Part shown: in pieces, positions 48,343 through 58,885 of the stretch
Numbering within the stretch: position 1 is the first letter of the stretch
Layout of the letters: each line of letters starts with the position of its first letter
Source of the DNA: Artemia franciscana
Taxonomy: Eukaryota; Arthropoda; Branchiopoda; Anostraca; Artemiidae
DNA: 64,000 nucleotides
Assembly: GCF_032884065.1 (NCBI RefSeq)
Contig: NC_088872.1
Coordinates: forward strand, 39,065,979 to 39,129,978
Reading direction: 5' to 3'
The notes under the pieces: generated by a model
Told to the model about the DNA's origin: nothing
Seen by the model: only the letters and a program-made list of their open reading frames with translations
The model's database searches: none
Made by a program: the position numbers and the translations under genes

Positions 48343-49593
48343 TTGTATCTTAATTAGACGGGATATGGGGCATCCTTTAAACGCTGATTACTAAAAATTG
48401 AAATTTTATGTATGCGTTAGTCCTAATTATAGTATTATGACTCATTGCAAATAGTCTGATATGAGCCACTGTGAAGAGACATATCAATCGTTTAATTGTG
48501 AAAAATGTTTCCGCTGAAGCATTGCGGCCTTTTCAGAAGCCATCAACTCAAAGATTTTGAATTTGATTACACATCAAAAAACGAATACCCTCCCACCAAT
48601 TGGATTGACATGCTCAACCATATCGGTATGCACAGTGCGTGACTGTATCCTGATACGGCACGACTTTTTTTTTTTAGTTTGATTCAACATTCTTTAAAAG
48701 ACATGCAAAAGGCTTATGATGCCGACGATGATATGAACAGATTTTAAATTCTTTGCATAATGTCACCAAGTCTACTAAAACTAATGATTGGATCAGAATT
48801 ATTAATGTTTCTTCACAGTTCGCTTAATCTCTGTAATCCTATAATAGATTCATAATTTCAAAGAATTTTAGACAATTTTAACGATGAATTTGGCTGAGGT
48901 AATTTAGAAACCGCTATTTACAACTTAAATCAATATTTATTTAAATTCAACCCTATGAATCCACCTATATAACAAAGAACCACCCCCATTTAAAACAGCA
49001 AAGTTAATGGACTGGTTCAGTCTGTTTTATCTTTTTTTTTCTTTTAATAGCTTGTGTCTCCTTTTCTCACTCACAGGAATAGTTCGAAATAGGAGCTTTG
49101 AATATAAGTTAGGTTTTTGTTATATCTTTGATGCATATAAACAACCTTCCTTGTACAAATGGCTGGTTCCTAATAACAGTAAAAAACCAAAAACGCATAT
49201 ATCAGGTTTTTCGCCCTTGTCAAATATCTGTCGTGCAGCATATTTTGAATTACCGCGTTAAAATTTTTATCGTAATAAACCACTAAGGTCGTATTTTCTA
49301 ATAGATATATATTGATGGCGGGTTGTCTGAGTGTACACGCTTCTTCCGAAACCTGGAAATTCTGCTTGTGAACCAACAGTTCTCTTCTTTTTTTATTCCT
49401 TTTTTTATTGGATTTTTTGTAGGTAGAACCTTTTATTTTGAACATTAGTTAACGTTGAAGTTACGTGTCCATTTATATAATAAAATAGGAAATAATCATT
49501 TAATACAGGTCTTGACAGAACGGAGTCTCTGGCATGCCATGTTTGGCCCTTCCTTTTCCTATCTTAAAATGGTATTATCTTAATTTTAATGTT
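47749..49593. other. Stretch with decayed coding-like segments and a (TA)n
   Basis: A (TA)n tract lies at 48290-48341. From about 48540 to 49260 there are in-frame peptide-like stretches interrupted by stops: DFEFDYTSKNEYPPTNWIDM, then EQILNSLHNVTKSTKTNDW, then ILDNFNDEFG-stop-GNLETAIYNLN, and an 84-codon frame at 49007-49261 (ending SGFSPLSNICRAAYFELPR). They read like a dead gene, possibly the centre of the Penelope-like element or another insertion. I recognise no family. Confidence 0.4.
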
Positions 49594-50440
49594 CTAACAG
49601 TTCGTGGTAACGAACTGTAAGTAAGGAGCGACCCGGCTCAATAGTAACCGAAACTCTAAAAACTGAATTTAAGACCAATATATATATGTATCAAAAGAAT
49701 CAGTTTATTGTACTGATTCCAAACAAGTTTCATTGAGTTTAGTTTTACCGATCAAAGGCAACAAGCCTGAGAAAATTTGATTGATTTTCGGAAAAAAGGG
49801 GGAAACATGCGCTATAAGTCATATAATCGTAATGGAAATCACACCATCAGATTCAGCGTATCAGAGAAAGCTTCTGTAGATATTTCAAGCTCCAATTTGC
49901 AAACGTGGAATTTTTTATTTTTTTGTCAAAAGAAAGATCATGGATGCGTGTTTATTTGTTGTTGTTTTTTTTTGTCTTTCCCAGGGCTGATCGTATCGAC
50001 CCAGCAGTCCTAGAATGTATTGAGAGGTCTCATTTAAACGGAAATTAAAAGTTCTAGTTCCGTTTTTAAGTGACTAAATAATTTAGAGGGCGACTAAGCC
50101 CCCTCCAACGCCCCTTTTTCTCAAAATTGTCCGATCACAATTTTGAGATAGCCATTTTATTCAGCATAGTTGAAAAGCCGAATAACTATGTCTTTGGAGA
50201 CAACTTGAACCCCCCCACTGCTCCTGAAGAAAGGTCTTTAACTTTTAAAATTTGCCCAGTGTTTATGTGTGTTATTTGTTACTGGGAGGTATGCATATAT
50301 TTTTCGAGGGGGATTCTCCATGGGAAAACTTTCCATTGGGAGGGAAGTTTTTAGAGGAAGAATTTTTCTGAGGAAATTTTACGCTGGGGAAATTTGCCAG
50401 AATTTCTATACAAAATTCTTCTTATGCCTTACTTTCTTTA
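49594..50440 (-). repeat. R1 copy, minus orientation, right half
   Basis: It starts AACAGTTCGTGGTAACGAACTG (terminal hairpin intact) and GTAAGGAGCGACCCGGCTC, and runs through the R1 blocks in reverse to the CTTTCCATTGGGAGGGAAG region and an A-run at 50440-50457. It separates the two halves of the Penelope-like sequence. Confidence 0.85.
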
Positions 50441-50961
50441 AAAAAAAAAAAAAAAACATGTTTGCTAATCTATATATATATAAATAAGTTGTCTGTGTGT
50501 GTGTGTGTGTGTCGAGTGACGTCATGAAGTTGTTTGTCGACTGACGTCATGTTTGTCAACAGATGAAATTACATACCGGGACACTGGGACACAAATTACG
50601 ACCGGGACACAGGGAATATAAATGACGACCGGGAACCTCAAAGAGAAATTACAGACTGGGACACCCGGACACAAATCACGACCAGGACACAGGGAATATA
50701 AATGACGACCGGGACATAGGGACACAACTACAACGGGGAAGCCGGGGGCACAGGCGGGATATATAAATGACGACCGGGACACAGGGATTGTTCGAATAGA
50801 AATTACAGACCAGGACACAAATGAAGACCGGGACACCGGGACACAGGGAATATAAATGACGACCGGGACACTCAAAGAGAAATTACAAACTGGGATACCG
50901 GGACACAAATGACGACCGGGACACAGGGAATATAAATGACGACCGGGACACAGGGGCACAT

Positions 50962-51119
50962 CATTAGAATAATGAGGTATAGATCTGAATACGGATTGTT
51001 TTTCCCATGGACAATTATATGTTGCATGTTCAAGAGTCAGTAAACCTGACAATCTATTTATATGCACAGACAATGGGACAGCGAACAATGTTGTATATTC
51101 GCATGTTTTACGTAGTTAA
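50962..51119 (+). pseudogene. Helitron helicase C-terminal fragment
   Basis: [19 protein letters not shown], then [19 protein letters not shown] and TAA at 51117-51119. Upstream, TCATTAGAATAATGAGG is a broken form of the GQSLES motif seen in the other Helitron. It is only the last 45 or so residues of the Rep-helicase. Confidence 0.88.
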
Positions 51120-51120
51120 A

Positions 51121-51268
<148 letters not shown>

Positions 51269-51415
51269 CAGGTGGGACACAGGGACACAACTACAATGGC
51301 GCGTAACTAATATGGCGCGTAACGACTTACGCGCGCGGGGGGGCTTGGGGGGGGGGCGCGAAGTGCCCCACCAACTAGGTGTTGGGGTGGCGCGAAGTGC
51401 CACCCCAACAGCTAG

Positions 51416-51605
51416 TCTTTCAATAAATAGAGACACAGGGAATTTAAATATTGACCCAATTTATGATTGTCTTTTGAAAAACGACCCAATAGTCAATAAG
51501 GGAAATAAAATTTTACATAATCACCAGGGGACAAAACTACCCACTGGACCAAAAATAGTTACTTCAATATTAGCTAAAAAGAGCATTATTTCGCAAAAGA
51601 ATAGT
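51416..51605 (+). pseudogene. Penelope-like element, C-terminal fragment
   Basis: The frame reads (with 50456-50468 before the Helitron) [21 protein letters not shown], then about 40 residues to TAA. The INRD-x-G-x5-P-x-Y-x2-LL pattern is the end of the GIY-YIG endonuclease region of Penelope-like elements, which nicks the target for priming. The GIY-YIG core itself is missing on the 5' side, where an R1 copy lies. Together with 47351-47674, it is probably one broken element on the plus strand. Confidence 0.5.
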
Positions 51606-51860
51606 TAACTTTGTTTCAATTTTCATCATTTTTCCTCAGCTGCTTTGATATTTTCATTGAAGTAACTCTAATAGCTTCTTTTCACTATATGGATTAGTAG
51701 CGGCAATTGTATTTATTATTAATGGTGGTGGTTTTATTTGTTTTTAGTTAGTATTTTTTCTTTTTATCTTGCGCTGAGGACGCCTAGTTTAGATACAGTC
51801 AAAATATCCGCTTTATTTTAGTCTTTCATTTTTTTTTTCTCTCTACTGGCCGCAGTCTCG
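51606..51860 (+). mobile_element. Penelope-like element, 3' non-coding part
   Basis: It follows the C-terminal fragment. At 51774-51804 there is CTGAGGACGCCTAG, then CAGTCAAAATATCC, the decayed form of the hammerhead-like motif found in both arms of the 12-kb element and, inverted, near 47231. The end is not defined. Confidence 0.45.
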
Positions 51861-53570
51861 CTTGAGGTTTTTTTTTGTGAGTTTTATCTCTCTTTGTTGT
51901 TTGGTAAATAGATTAATGACTAAGAAGTTAGTACGTTTGTTTATTGTTTATTTATATCATTTTGACCTTAACTGCGTGTCAATTTGGTAAAACCTGTAGA
52001 AAAACAATTTTACACTGCCTTCGAAAGCCGTTGTGCCACGTGAATAATACATCACTTTTTATGACGGATCTTTAGCTCGAACTAGTATCAGGAGAAGACG
52101 TTTTCAAGCTTTTACTCCCGCTCTCCCTCCCCATACATAAAAGAAGAGAACTTTTAGAAACGAAAATAAAGCCAATCTAATTTGTCTAGGAAGGACAGTT
52201 CAAACTTTCATCTCCACCCCGTGTTTACTTTTGCCGCTTGAAGCAATCTATGAAAATAGTTCCCAACTCTAAGAATAAGATACAATTTGACCTAGGACCG
52301 GGGTCAAATCCTCCCAAATGATTTGTTACGGCTGACAGTTAAAGAAAAGTATACTTTATCAAAGTTAACATGCCCAAAGGACTTGTATTCATAGAGTCTT
52401 CAAGCATTGCGAGCATGGTAGGGTGACGGTAGGAGCCTTAAAATACTGCTCTTAATTTGAATCCAACAACTAAGAATTTGAATCATGCTTCTCAACAAGT
52501 TTCCTATTTAGATAAACCTTGGCTTCAATAATTCGGTCTTAAACTTAATCACATCTTTTAAACTTGATCAAAACATATACTCGGCACAGCCATCTCAAGC
52601 GTTTTCTGCTCATAAAAATATATTCAGTCACCTTAGTTGTAGCTTAGGGGTAGCGTTTGCCTCTTTCTACAGCTCTTACATAAATAGCCAGTATGGCTTA
52701 TATTATTTTAAATTCTCTGCGTTGATTTTTTTGCATATTGAAGTCAACAATTTTCCCAACAGTTGTCGTTGGCTAGTATAATTTTCATATCATCTTTGTT
52801 TGATTTGTCACGACACATGCACGCGCCAAAGTCTTATCTTCAATCGTCAAACAGTCATTTAAAAAAACATTTTTTTCCTCCCAAGATGGATGTTTTAATG
52901 ATGGTAGAGTTCTTTTCAAGGAATTTAAAAGCGGCGATTTGTATCTTAAAGGAAGGCAATCACAAAGACTTAAATCGCAAAACTCTTCCCACTTAAGAAC
53001 TGTTTTTTTCACGACGAGTCTCCGCTTGACATAATCTCTTATTTCATGGGTGGCCTCTATTGTGGTAGTGAGATATACACACTTGGGATGGGTTGTGTTA
53101 ATTTCATTGCCGTTTACGTTTCCAGTAACAGGACATTAGTAGATATAATTTATTGACTAGTTTCATTCAGTGGAGTGTTGATTTACATGTCAAATAAAAG
53201 GAAAGTGAGATAAAATTCAACCGCAGAAAATAATGTTGTCTTTCATCACATGGCAGATCGTTGCGAACCTAAAGAGGACGAACTGCTTACGTATACCGGA
53301 AAGTGTCCATACGTATACGTATACGGGACGGGCGGCTTACGTATAGGTATAATAAGATCAAGTTCAATTCAATGGAGCAATGTGCAATATGAAACCTCGG
53401 CAGCGTGGAAAATAGAGATAGATTTTTTTGCCGTACCCTCCAGCTATTCAAGTCATTTGCTATCATATTTCAATGGGTTTGCTGCTTTTTGCTTTAGTAT
53501 GATAATTTCCTTCACTTCCCTGTCGAATCTGTCTAATTTGGAACGTTGCACCTTAGCCTTGTTTTTGAAT
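51861..53570. other. Non-coding stretch, nothing recognised
   Basis: No gene or repeat family is recognised. A 107-codon frame at 53250-53573 begins plausibly (MADRCEPKEDELLTYTG) over a GTATACG-rich spot near 53293-53350, but has no motif. Confidence 0.45.
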
Positions 53571-53866
53571 TAAATAAAAAAAACTAATTTTTTTTAGCTG
53601 AAAGTAAGGAGCGACATTAAAACTTAAAACGAACAGAAATTACCCCGTATATGAAATGATTTGTCCCCTCCGCAATCCCTCGCTCTTTACGCTAAAACTT
53701 TTAATTGTTTTAAAAAGTAGAATTGTGGCAAAGAGTCAAACTTTAGCGTAAAGAGCGAGGGATTGCGGAGGGGACAAATCATTTCATATACGGAGTAATT
53801 TCTGTTCGTTTTAAGTTTTAATGTCGCTCCTTACTTTCAGCTAAAAAAATTAGTTTTTTTTATTTA
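53571..53866. repeat. R1 foldback module, near-perfect 130-bp arms
   Basis: The arms 53571-53700 and 53740-53866 are reverse complements with very few mismatches around a spacer of about 39 bases. Variants unique to this copy are present in both arms: AAATGATTTGTCCCCTCCGC on the left and GCGGAGGGGACAAATCATTT on the right. The transcript would form a long, almost fully paired hairpin. Confidence 0.92.
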
Positions 53867-55325
53867 ATTTCTGAACGTTTTTGAATTAATGCATGTTTGG
53901 TTTTGGCTCTCCGCACATAAATTAATAAAAATGAAATTTGTATATTAATTCTTTTTTTGGCTAAATGGCTTTCTCTTAGATTTGATCAGACTATTTTGAG
54001 AAATAAGGGGTGGAGAAGGAGGCCTAGTTGCCCTCCAATTTTTCGGTTACTTAAAAAGGTAACTAGAACTTTTAATTTTTAACGAACGTTTTTATTAGTA
54101 AGAAATATAGGTAACTTGAGAATTAACTTACGTAACAAACTTTCATAACCTTATTTATTTATTATGTATACGAGTGGGTTTGTACCCTCGTTAATACCTC
54201 GCTCTTTACACTAAATCGTAAGTTTTGTCCCAATTCTTTAAGAATGACCCCTGAATCAGAAAGGCCGTAGAATAAATAGTTGAAATTACTAAAAATACTT
54301 TAGCATAAAGAGTAAGGTATTTATCTCCTCCTAAATACCTCGCTCTTTATGCTAAAGTAGTTTTAGAATCCCTCATATGCGTAATAATCTCTGTTCGTTT
54401 TAAGTTTCAATGCTACTTCTTCCTTTCATTTGAAAAAAAAACGTTTTCATGTTTATTTTTCATTGTTTTCTTATAGTAATGCTAGAGAATCCTGCGCCTT
54501 TGTCATTTAATTTTTCTTCCCCCATGACAGATTCCTCCAAGGAAAGATCCTCCAAAATAGCCCCCTCTCCTCAGCCCCACCCCTAAACAAAATAAAATCC
54601 CCCTGAAAACGTCTGTACACTTCCCAATAACCATTACTATATGTAAACACTGGTCAAAGTTTGTAACTTGTAGCCCCTCCCCCAGCAATTGTGGGGGAGT
54701 AAGTCATCCCCAAAGACATAGTTATTATATTTTTCGACTATGTTGAACAAAATGGCAATCTCAAAATTTTGATCCGTTGACTTTGGGAAACAAATGAGCG
54801 TGGGAGGGGGCCTAGATGCCCTCCAATTTTTTTGGTCACTTAAAAAGGGCACTAGAACTTTTCATTTACGTTAAAATGAGCCCTCTTGCGAGATTCTAGG
54901 ACCATTTGGTCGATACGATTACCCCTGGGAAAAAAAACAAAAACAAAAAAAAAAAAAAACAAATAAACACGCACCCGTGATTTGTCTTCTGGCAAAAAAT
55001 GCAAAATTCCACATTTTTGTAGATAGGAGCTTGAAACTTCTACAGTAGGGTTCTCTGATACGCTGAATCTGATGGTGTCATTTACGTTAAGATCCTACGA
55101 CTTTTAGGGGGTGTTTCCCCCTATTTTCCTAAATAAGTCAAATTTTCTCAGGCTCGTAACTTTTGATGGGTAAGACGAAACTTGATGAAACTTATATATT
55201 TAAAATCAGCATTAAAATGCGATTCTTTTGATGTAGCTTTTGATATCAAAATTCAATTTTTTAGAGTTTTGGTTACTATTGAGCCGGGTCGCTCCTTACT
55301 ACAGTTCGTTACCACGAACTGTTTG
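53571..55325 (+). repeat. R1 composite repeat, best full-length copy (1.75 kb)
   Basis: All blocks are in order: foldback module 53571-53866; CTGAACGTTTTTGAATTAATG block; GGTTACTTAAAAAGGTAACTAG (an internal palindrome); ATTAACTTACGTAAC; second inverted pair 54197 and 54303; CAATAACCATTACTATATG; GGTCACTTAAAAAGGGCAC; an A-rich tract near 54930-54965; GTTCTCTGATACGCTGAATC; and the right end at 55275-55323, where CAGTTCGT and ACGAACTG form a hairpin. The left tip carries GTAAGGAGCGAC and the right end GTCGCTCCTTAC, so the whole element also has a 12-bp inverted pair at its ends. It is non-coding. Confidence 0.9.
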
Positions 55326-56185
55326 ATAGCTTTGATTCATCAATGGCCTTCTGTTTTTTTTATGTAATCATTCAAGCCAATACTGACAATTTTCGTGCTT
55401 AATTTTATTTCAGACTGATTAAAAGGCAACGAAACAATGACATTTACTTCTTTCTGTAATCAATTAAAGAAAAAAAAATCCAAAAATGAAGTTTTTCAAA
55501 GAAAAGTAAAGAGCCATATTATACTTAAGACCACCAGAAATAAATCTCTATATTAATTAAAACTCGAAACTACAAGAAATTGCTATTAAAGAATAAATGA
55601 AACCCCAAACGAACAGAAATTGAAACAAACAATTGTAAAACACATAAAGATAACAGTTACAAATACCGACGAATAAATAAGTATTAAAACCATTAAAAAT
55701 TAGATTAGATATTCAAGTAAAATATAAAACAAACAAAAATTACTACAAATAGGAGATTGTCTGCTGTCCCTTTCCTCTTTCCCTAACCATAAAAGTCTAA
55801 AGCCTGTTGCGTCCTTTGTGTTTTTTTTTTTAAAACTATATATATAATATGTAAACTATACATAACAGAGTACTCTTGTTTTTGAAAACATCGATGACAC
55901 ATAAAAAACAAATCACAGCCACGAAATGGCTGTATTACAATTCTGACCAGACGTCTTTGGGGGTGAGGGCAGCTAAAAACGATACAGGAGAGGGGCTGGA
56001 TGCCCTTCGATCACTTTTCAACTTACCCTGAACGTTTCAACTCAAAACGCTGCAAGTCAGCCGTTCTTAGATATTGTTGATACGCCTTTTTGAAAACCTG
56101 GATTCACACAGTATGGTTTGATTTTGATTTAATTTAGCTGCTCCTCAATATTCCTCAAAGTTTCATATTCATACTCTTAACTTTA

Positions 56186-56187
<2 letters not shown>

Positions 56188-56247
<60 letters not shown>

Positions 56248-56272
56248 GGAGTAGTAGTAGTAGTAGAAGTAG
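56188..56272. repeat. (AGT)n trinucleotide repeat
   Basis: About 28 AGT units with a few single-base interruptions (TATTAG, GGAG, GAAG). Confidence 0.95.
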
Positions 56273-56439
56273 GAGGCTAGCCGTCCTGTGATTGCACACA
56301 CCCTTTTTGTTTAACTTCCCCATATTCCTCCAGGTACCCATTTAAGGGTATATCTACAAGTAGTGGGGGGATAGTGGTTTTAAAAGGACAGGTAGAAGGT
56401 ATACTATTGAAGCTAATACCCCCTCAAGGCATTATTACG

Positions 56440-56780
56440 CACACATGGGTCTTGCGCAATACTATAGTAAACCTGCATGTTATGTAACCGTACACCTGAT
56501 TGTTATGGTACAGTACACCTGTGTATTGCGTAATATAAAAGTACACCTGTGTGTTATGTAATGGTATAAGAAATGTTTACCTATGTGGAGAATGACATAA
56601 TTTTGCGTGACTTGTTAGATTTATTGAGAATTACATATTCTTGCATGACTTGTTAGAGTTTAAGGACCCATAGGGACCCACCCCCTCATTATGTAACACG
56701 TGGGTGTTACATAATGGCAGCGAACACGTGACTGTTACGTAATGACAGTGCAAACGTGGGATAATACGTAATATTTTAAG
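56440..56780. repeat. Degenerate tandem repeat around TACACCTGNNTGTTATGTAAT
   Basis: Units such as GTACACCTGTGTGTTATGTA, GTACACCTGATTGTTATGG, CACGTGGGTGTTACATAATG and CACGTGACTGTTACGTAATG recur every 35-45 bases with heavy divergence. Two units contain the palindrome TACGTAA or CACGTG. It is non-coding. Confidence 0.6.
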
Positions 56781-57225
56781 AGATGTATTCTTTTTTCTGA
56801 TTTCGTTTTCTTCAAGGTATCTTTTTCTTCATGATTCCTTTTTTCTTCAAGATTTTTTGTTTTAGTAATAGGGTCTTTTACTCTATTGAAACTTGAATGC
56901 ACTATCAGACGTGAAATGAAACCAAGAGTATCCCTAGGAATAAAATATGGTACATCTTCATATAGGTCAAAAGTCTACACATAATTTTACAGCTATATTA
57001 CACAACCTTGAATGAGCATACCTATTTACATAGGTTAAAAGATACACAAATGACATTAGTGAAATATATTGAACTATCGTCCTAGAACAAGTAATCTAAA
57101 GGACAAAGACTTTTTATAGTACATGCAAGTTTCATTGATAAACGAATTTACAAACATTATCAAATCACATTATTAGAGCACTGAAATCAATATTATACAG
57201 GTGGAAAAGATATATTTTCAGCTAA

Positions 57226-58406
57226 ATTAGCCATTCAGTCAAGGATTATCAAGATAATCCATGTCTCAGATGTAAGAAAAACGTTACAAGAGCTCAAGGC
57301 GGAATTCAATGCCGTACCTGCAGGAATTGGTTACATTTCTCCTGTGCATCCGTCACCTACAGCAAAGAAGCTACTGAAAAATTATTGGGTAAGTGGCAAT
57401 GTTATCGATGCAAAGAAGTAACTAACACACCAAAAGTCACGACAGTCGGAACTCCGAACAGCCAAAGACAGCACAATCAAGGCTTCATTACTGTATCTAC
57501 TTCTTCAAAGCAGTCTTTAGACAACAATGAACCCTCGATCATCGGTGAAAGTCCTTTGGTTCACGAAACCCCTACCATACAATCTCGTAGCGAACCTTGC
57601 AGTTATTGCCACACCCAGACTGAAGCCAGCACATCATTCCGCTGTTTCTTCTGTAGTGAGTGGGAACATGCCTCCTGCCGTGGAAGAAACCCTGATATTG
57701 TCCTCTCGATGAAACTTCATTACCCAAAATCAATCTTGTTTCGATACGAGTGTTCATCCTGCTCCAAGCGGAATGTAGGCCATCTGCAGCTACAAGTTAG
57801 GACAATGGCAGATCGCAAGAAAACCGTGAATCCAAATGAACAGGGACGATCAACTCTAAATTCCGGCGATCAAGCACTGTATTCCCATGTGGCTCAAAAT
57901 GGAGCAGCCGGTTTTGGTGCAAGTATACCAACTGTAGCCTACGCGACCAACCCAATCGAAACGCTTCTATTAGCTGAAAAGGAGAAGCGATTGCAGGAAG
58001 AGAAACGACATAACTTAGTCATAGCGGGAATTCCTGAGTCTGATAATCTTAATGGAATAGAGTCACAAGTAATCATTGAACTTTGCCGAAAGAACAGCTT
58101 AGGAGCCACCTTAGAAATCGAGGACTTTATTGAGACGAGGCGACTAGGAAGAACAAGAGAAAATGACAACCAAGAAAGCTCCTTGTAAAGCTCCAAGATG
58201 ACGCTTCAACTTTGGCAAAACGAAATAGCATTCTGAAAAACGCCAGAAATTTGCGAAATTCTACAGATCCCCAGACCCGCTGTGCGATCTACATAGGGCC
58301 TGATTTTACACGACTCCAGTTAGAGACTCAAGCAGAAAGAAGGAATCTCAAAAGAATTGAAAATGCCATCCATGAGCGAGTAGCAACAGATCAAACACAA
58401 CAATAG
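57226..58406 (+). pseudogene. LINE ORF1: two PHD-type zinc fingers plus RNA-binding segment
   Basis: The frame is open from 57226, with no ATG before 57385. Finger 1 (57250-57420) is C-x2-C-x12-C-x2-C-x4-H-x2-C-x18-C-x2-C. Finger 2 (57595-57765) is C-x2-C-x11-C-x2-C-x4-H-x2-C, then C-x2-C. A coiled, charged segment (AEKEKRLQEEKRHNLVIAGI) leads into the RRM-like part found in L1/CR1 ORF1 proteins. The first frame stops at 58188; the protein sense continues one base off (LVKLQDDASTLAKRN, then CAIYIGPDFTRLQLETQAER) to TAG at 58406, so there is a single frameshift near 58165-58185. ORF1 proteins bind the element RNA and assist reverse transcription. The PHD-like fingers may contact chromatin; that is inference from the fold family. 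Confidence 0.85.
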
Positions 58407-58885
58407 CAACAAAGAACCATAGACAAAACAGTGAATAATATGTTACTTGACTACCACCGCCTGACACCCCCACCATCAACTCTACAAATAATAACTATGA
58501 CAAGGCCAGGAATCCGTAACCCACCGTTATCTGAGCTGTCGCCTTCTTGGTGCCAATTCTACAGAAACATACCTCCACCATCTAATCTGCCAAATGGGGA
58601 GCAAGACCAACAAAGCTCCAGCCCAGCGTTCTGCAACTTGAGGAACCCATCTCACAATCGCCACGACGATCTGCAAAATGGGGGGAAAACAGGTAAATCC
58701 CAAACCAAATCGACTCTGTAAAATAACCTACCCGCAAAAGGACTCCCCTGGCCACAGCAAATCAAAACAAATCCAAAATGTATCATCACCACCTCCACCT
58801 CAATAAATAATCGAGGTCAAAGTCTAAAGACTCCTGATTCTTCTTCCTGCAATCTGGAAAGAGGGAAAAAGAAAACAGTTTTAAT
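58407..58885 (+). other. Linker between LINE ORF1 and ORF2
   Basis: About 480 bases with a 96-codon frame (58431-58721), proline/asparagine-rich and without a domain. It may be a degraded tail of ORF1 or simply spacer. ORF2 begins after TTTTAATATG at 58886. Confidence 0.5.

Larger units (their letters stand above)
55326..57189. other. Non-coding stretch with simple repeats
   Basis: No gene is recognised. It includes the two repeats listed separately. The last part, up to the LINE, shows nothing. Confidence 0.5.

Noticed and set aside
50522-51088. 188-codon minus-strand frame with CPGRHLYSLCPGRHLC-type repeats
   Set aside because: It is the Helitron tandem block read on the antisense strand. 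The helicase remnant lies on the plus strand.
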